From assembly GCA_900770075.1 (NCBI GenBank), contig CAAGIZ010000012.1:1-18594 (forward strand): a stretch of DNA of 18,594 bases, given 5' to 3'. The stretch's first letter is position 1. Each line of letters begins with the position of its first letter. Origin of the DNA: Spirochaetia bacterium. GTDB taxonomy: Bacteria > Spirochaetota > Spirochaetia > Treponematales > Treponemataceae. The position numbers and the translations under genes were made by a program. Of the stretch, positions 14,812 to 18,594 are shown piece after piece. The notes beneath the pieces were generated by a model. The model worked only from the letters and a program-made list of their open reading frames with translations, did not search any database and had not been told where the DNA came from.

Positions 14812-17800
14812 ATGTCGGTTTCTAAGAAAACTCTTGACCATCCGGTCTTAACTCTGATTGTTTTTGCCCTTCTGGGGGTTATCGGACTTTTTACCCTTAA
14901 AAACGTTGCCGTAAGCCTTATGCCGGACGTGGATTCCCCTTTCATAAGCATAAGGACGACTTACAGAAACGCAGGGCCTGAATCTGTGGAAAAAACAGTT
15001 ACCAAGGTTCTGGAAGGCTCCCTCGTTTCTGTCAGCGGTCTGAAAACCATCACTTCCGTTTCTTCGGAAGGCTCTTCTTCGATTTCCCTTGAATTCAACT
15101 ACGGAACGGATCTGGAAAGCGCAACCAACGACATCCGGGACAAGATAAGCCGGGTTTCCAAAAGCCTGCCTGACGATGCGGATTCACCTTCCATAATGAA
15201 GATGGATTCGGATTCCATGCCCATAATGCAGATTGCAGTCCGGGGAAACCGTTCAAACGACGACTTAAAGCTTATTGCAGAAGACCAGATTGTAGACCTG
15301 CTTGAACAGGTGGACGGTGTTGCCGAAGCGAATGTGAGCGGAGGAAAGGATAAAATCCTTCGGGTGGACATTTCCCAGAACAGGCTTTCTGCCTACGGTC
15401 TTACCATGGCAACTGTGGCTTCTGCCCTTTCAAAACAGAATCTTGAACTGGGCGGCGGAAAAATCAGCGAAGGGGCAACGGATTACACAGTCCGCACCAC
15501 CGGGGAATTTTCAACTATAGATGAAGTAAAAAATACAGTCATAACCACGGTGAACAGCTACGTGGTGCGTCTGGAAGACCTCGGCAACGTCTACATGGGC
15601 TTTAAGGACAGAACCAGCGAAGTTTACATCAACGGTCAGCCGGGAGTCTACGTGTCAGTAACAAAACAGTCCGGCAAAAATACAGTAAGCGTTGCAAAAG
15701 CCGTCCGGGAAAAAATTTCTTCCATTCAGGAAATCCTTCCGGGGGATGTGGTTCTGGAGGTGATTTCCGACGATTCTGAATCCATCAGCGACACCATCGG
15801 AACCCTGCTGGACACCGCCTACACCGGCCTTATTCTTGCGGTAATCATCCTCTTTTTGTTTTTGAAGTCCGTAAAGTCCACCCTCATAATCGCAATTTCC
15901 ATCCCCCTTTCAATCATAATCACCCTTCTGGCCATGAACTTTGCCGGCATAACCCTCAATATGATGACTTTGACCGGTCTTATTCTGGGCGTGGGAATGA
16001 TAGTGGACGCTTCAATCGTAATGATAGAAAACATCTTCGTTTACAGAAGCCGGGGCGCAAAACCAAAGATTGCGGCAGTGCTTGGCTCTCAGGAAATGCT
16101 CATGTCGGTTTTTTCCGGCAACCTTACCACAATCTGCGTTTTCCTTCCGTTTATATTTTTTATAAAAGACCTGGGAATGATGGGGCAGATGTTCAAGGGC
16201 ATAATCTTTACGGTTGTAATCGCCCTGGTTTCTTCCCTTTTTGTGGCGGTTTTTCTGGTGCCTGTCCTTGCCGGCAAATTCCTTCCCCTTACAAACCGGG
16301 TGGAAAAACCAATCCGCTTTAAGCCTCTGGCACGTTTTTACGAAATTCTTGAAATGCCCATGACAGCCCTTACAAAGCTCTACCGCTGGGCCTTAAAAGT
16401 TGCACTGGAAAACCGGGCAGTAACAGTTCTTGTCTGCTTCAGCCTTCTGGCAATGGCCCTGCTTCTCATACCGACCCTCAAGGTCAATATGATGAACAAC
16501 GGAACGGATTCCACCGTCACCATGAACCTGACCCTGCCAAACGGAACCGCTCTTACCGAAACCGAAGCCATACTGAAGGATTTTGAAAAAATCATCGGAG
16601 AAGAAATACAGGGCTATAAGACGGTAATCACCTCGGTGGGAACGGGAAGAGGAGCCAAGACCACCAACAAAGGTTCAATCATGATAAATTTGCCGGAGAC
16701 TGCCCTTCAGATAGACACTTCCGAAACCATACAGGCAAAACTCCGAAAACACTTTGCCGACTACCCCGGCGCACGGTTTACTTTCCGTCAGGGAGTGGGA
16801 AGGCAGATGGTAGGTTCCGAGTTTAAAATCCGGGTGCGCTCAGAGGATCTGGACACCGCCCTGGACATTGCGGCCAAGGTGCGGGAAGTGATGGAAGGCA
16901 TAGACGACATCGGTGAAGTTTCCATCGACACGGAAGAAGGCTTGCCGGAAGTTCAGATTTTAATCGACAGACAGAGGGCCTACTCTTTTGGAGTTGATGT
17001 TACCACCGTGGCAAAAGAGATAAACTATGCGGTAAACGGCGTAACGGCAACCACCTACCGGGAAAACGGCAAGGAATACAATCTTGTGCTTTTGTACGAC
17101 ACTGCTGACCGAAAAACCGTAAACAACCTTGAACAGATTTACGTAAAGGGAACAAAAGGCATGGTGAGCGTTGCAAACTTTGCAGAAGTCAAAAAAGGAC
17201 TGGGCCCGGTTTCCATCCGGCGGGAAAACCAGACAAGGCGGGTAACCTTAACTGCCGACAAAAAAACAGACCGCAACTCAACGGAAATCATCGCCGACAT
17301 AAAGCAGGGAATTGCGGACACCTTTATCTTACCGGAAGGAGTGAGCATAGTATACGAAGGAGCCTGGAAAGACACCCAGAATCAGGGAAAAACCTACCTT
17401 CTGATCGGAATAATGGCAATTCTTCTGGTATTCGGCGTAATGGCAGGAACCTACGAAAGCTTTAAAGCCCCGCTTATAAACCTTATGACCATACCGTTCC
17501 TTATTATCGGGGTGGTCTTTATCCTGAAATTAACCGGTCAGGCATTTAGCATGACCAGTGCAGTGGGGCTTATCATGCTGGTGGGAATAGTCGTAAACAA
17601 CGGAATCATTCTGGTGGATTACACGAACCTTCTGGTAGACCGGGGATACAAAAAAAGTCAGGCCTGTCTGGAAGCAGGAGCAAGCCGTCTGCGCCCTGTT
17701 TTGATGACGACCCTTACCACAATTTTGGGAATGTTGCCCATGTGCTTTGCATCCAGCGGAAGTGCCGCCATGGTACAGCCTATTGCCCTTGCAGTTGTGG

Positions 17801-17946
17801 GCGGACTTACATCCTCGACTTTTGTAACCTTGTTTTTTATACCAGTGCTCTATTCCCTCATTATGAAAGAAAAAAAACAGGAAAAAAGCACAATAAAAGT
17901 TGTTATGGAAGACTCTGAACCGGAAACAGGGGAGGAACAAAAATGA
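14812..17946 (+). CDS. RND-family inner-membrane efflux transporter (AcrB/BesB-like, HAE type)
   Basis: This 1,044-residue protein has the full ACR_tran layout: TM1 (about 12-30), a large periplasmic domain starting VSLMPDVDSPFISIRTTY, TM2-6 (about 330-510), TM7 near 545, a second periplasmic domain, and TM8-12 (about 865-1025). It would be a proton-driven pump for drugs, detergents or lipids working with the adjacent adaptor and channel. The TM4 relay reads MIVDASIVMIEN with only D399; the second Asp of AcrB (D408) is Ala, as in CusA-type pumps. In TM10 the AcrB lysine (K940) is replaced by Asn929 (VVNNGIILVDY). The proton pathway therefore differs from that of AcrB. Overall sequence is HAE-like rather than metal-type, and the substrate cannot be read from sequence. 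The stop overlaps the next gene (ATGA). Confidence 0.93.
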   Translation: MSVSKKTLDHPVLTLIVFALLGVIGLFTLKNVAVSLMPDVDSPFISIRTTYRNAGPESVEKTVTKVLEGSLVSVSGLKTITSVSSEGSSSISLEFNYGTDLESATNDIRDKISRVSKSLPDDADSPSIMKMDSDSMPIMQIAVRGNRSNDDLKLIAEDQIVDLLEQVDGVAEANVSGGKDKILRVDISQNRLSAYGLTMATVASALSKQNLELGGGKISEGATDYTVRTTGEFSTIDEVKNTVITTVNSYVVRLEDLGNVYMGFKDRTSEVYINGQPGVYVSVTKQSGKNTVSVAKAVREKISSIQEILPGDVVLEVISDDSESISDTIGTLLDTAYTGLILAVIILFLFLKSVKSTLIIAISIPLSIIITLLAMNFAGITLNMMTLTGLILGVGMIVDASIVMIENIFVYRSRGAKPKIAAVLGSQEMLMSVFSGNLTTICVFLPFIFFIKDLGMMGQMFKGIIFTVVIALVSSLFVAVFLVPVLAGKFLPLTNRVEKPIRFKPLARFYEILEMPMTALTKLYRWALKVALENRAVTVLVCFSLLAMALLLIPTLKVNMMNNGTDSTVTMNLTLPNGTALTETEAILKDFEKIIGEEIQGYKTVITSVGTGRGAKTTNKGSIMINLPETALQIDTSETIQAKLRKHFADYPGARFTFRQGVGRQMVGSEFKIRVRSEDLDTALDIAAKVREVMEGIDDIGEVSIDTEEGLPEVQILIDRQRAYSFGVDVTTVAKEINYAVNGVTATTYRENGKEYNLVLLYDTADRKTVNNLEQIYVKGTKGMVSVANFAEVKKGLGPVSIRRENQTRRVTLTADKKTDRNSTEIIADIKQGIADTFILPEGVSIVYEGAWKDTQNQGKTYLLIGIMAILLVFGVMAGTYESFKAPLINLMTIPFLIIGVVFILKLTGQAFSMTSAVGLIMLVGIVVNNGIILVDYTNLLVDRGYKKSQACLEAGASRLRPVLMTTLTTILGMLPMCFASSGSAAMVQPIALAVVGGLTSSTFVTLFFIPVLYSLIMKEKKQEKSTIKVVMEDSEPETGEEQK

Positions 17947-18230
17947 TTCGCTGCGAAATAATTGCAAACCAGTCCGTACAGGAAGAAATAACCGTCCTGT
18001 TGGAAGAAAAAATCCCGGAAATACGCTACACTACAGTGCCGCTGGTAACAGGCCGGGGCAAAGAAAGCCGCAAACTGGGCAATACCACCTGGCCGGAAAC
18101 AAATTTTCTCCTGATTTCCTACATTGAAGACGAAAATTTGGCGGTGGTAAAAGGGGTAATCCGGGCTGTAAAGCAAAAGTTCGCCGGCGAAGGAATAAAA
18201 CTCTTTTGTGTAAGGGCAGAAGAAATTTAG
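17943..18230 (+). CDS. Small PII-like (GlnB-fold) protein coupled to the RND transporter
   Basis: The 95-residue protein starts in an ATGA overlap with the RND stop codon, behind a strong GGGGAGG site, so it is translationally coupled. The predicted pattern is beta-alpha-beta, long loop, beta-alpha-beta, like the PII/GlnB ferredoxin fold: MIRCEIIAN, helix QEEITVLLEEKI, YTTVPLVTGRG, a T-loop-like stretch (KESRKLGNTTWPE), strand FLLISYIE, helix NLAVVKGVIRAVKQKF and a final strand IKLFCVR. PII-like proteins bind nucleotides and regulate partners, often transporters; similar small proteins such as DUF3240 occur beside RND genes. It may sense a ligand and adjust the pump. The fold call is by eye, with no homologue search. 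It is the last gene of the operon, with a terminator 58 bases on. Confidence 0.7.
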   Translation: MIRCEIIANQSVQEEITVLLEEKIPEIRYTTVPLVTGRGKESRKLGNTTWPETNFLLISYIEDENLAVVKGVIRAVKQKFAGEGIKLFCVRAEEI

Positions 18231-18240
18231 TAAAAAAGGC

Positions 18241-18373
18241 TTGAATCGGGCGGCCCGGCACTTCGTGCCGTCGGGTGTTGGCGTTATAAAAGTGCGGAGC
18301 AGGCCCCGCACTTTTTCCGTTCAGCCCTGCTGCGCAGGTCCGAACCGCTTTCGCGGCTCCCACCCCCTGCCGC
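18241..18373. repeat. GC-rich hairpin cluster leading into the tandem repeat
   Basis: Apart from the terminator this holds CGGCAC-TTC-GTGCCG near 18256-18270, CCTGC-TGC-GCAGG (18327-18339) and CCGC-TTTC-GCGG (18344-18355). It shares the TGCTGCGCAG motif with 4397-4406. No gene is supported. Confidence 0.5.
18288..18316 (+). terminator. Intrinsic terminator of the efflux operon
   Basis: AAAAGTGCGG pairs with CCGCACTTTT around an 8-base loop, and the 3' arm runs into TTTTT. It is the only strong stem with a T-run after the last gene of the operon. Confidence 0.75.
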
Positions 18374-18594
18374 GTGCGCGACCTCGCGCACATGTCAATA
18401 ACGAGTTTTGCTGCGCAGCAGTAAAACTCGCAGGGGTGGCACCTGTGCCATCCCCGTCCCCCTGCCGCAAGGCAGCCGTGCGCGACCTCGCGCACATGTC
18501 AATAACGAGTTTTGCTGCGCAGCAGTGAAACTCGCAGGGGTGGCACCTGTGCCATCCCCGTCCCCCTGCCGCAAGGCAGCCGTGCGCGACCTCG
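18374..18594. repeat. 104-bp tandem repeat of GC-rich hairpins, running off the right edge
   Basis: Units start at 18374, 18478 and 18582, an exact 104-base period with two full units and the start of a third; the units are almost identical. Each unit contains four palindromes. These are GTGCGCG-ACCT-CGCGCAC; CGAGTTTT...AAACTCG enclosing GCTGCGCAGC; GGGGTGGCA...TGCCATCCCC; and CTGCC-GCAA-GGCAG. Reading frames across it are compositional accidents. The array continues beyond the window, so its size and what follows are unknown. Confidence 0.9.

Noticed and set aside
18241..18528. Plus-strand frame of 95 codons in the right-edge repeats
   Set aside because: Arg/Pro/Ala-rich translation of GC-rich palindromes, covering the terminator and tandem repeat, with no start signal.

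Overview
The window looks like spirochaete DNA, most likely Treponema or a close relative. Three things suggest this: a very large secreted protein ending in a FlgD-type Ig domain, a single-PilZ-domain protein, and a TolC-adaptor-RND efflux operon whose adaptor lacks the usual alpha-hairpin, as described for the Borrelia BesCAB pump. The assignment is inferred from gene content; no rRNA or other marker is present.

Layout. Bases 1-4356 hold the 3' part of a giant surface-type gene that runs in from the left edge. After a 296-base gap with GC-rich hairpins and a well-formed promoter come a PilZ protein and an overlapping RlmM-like rRNA methyltransferase (4653-6115). metA (6173-7087, minus) converges on them and diverges from a two-gene unit: an alpha/beta-hydrolase-fold protein that has lost its catalytic residues, and a U32-family protein (7137-9678). 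A relA/spoT homologue on the minus strand (9757-11607) converges on that unit. It has a complete synthetase domain but a damaged hydrolase site and no ACT domain. Bases 11608-12310 contain no convincing gene. They hold a 134-bp tandem repeat whose three hairpins keep pairing through compensatory changes, then a second region of nested inverted repeats. The efflux operon follows (12311-18230): TolC-like channel, hairpin-less adaptor, RND transporter and a small PII-like protein that overlaps the transporter stop codon. The right edge carries an intrinsic terminator and a 104-bp tandem repeat of GC-rich hairpins that runs off the window.

The genes are mostly housekeeping functions: methionine synthesis, RNA modification, alarmone metabolism, c-di-GMP sensing and efflux. 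The most unusual material is between them. One hairpin family occurs five times. Two copies in opposite orientation share an identical 25-base core and sit exactly between convergent gene pairs. Three more form the first hairpin of the 134-bp repeat. Its outer stem differs between copies yet still pairs. Three genes (pilZ-like, metA, relA) have no Shine-Dalgarno sequence and a -10-like hexamer 6-8 bases before the ATG, which suggests leaderless transcripts.
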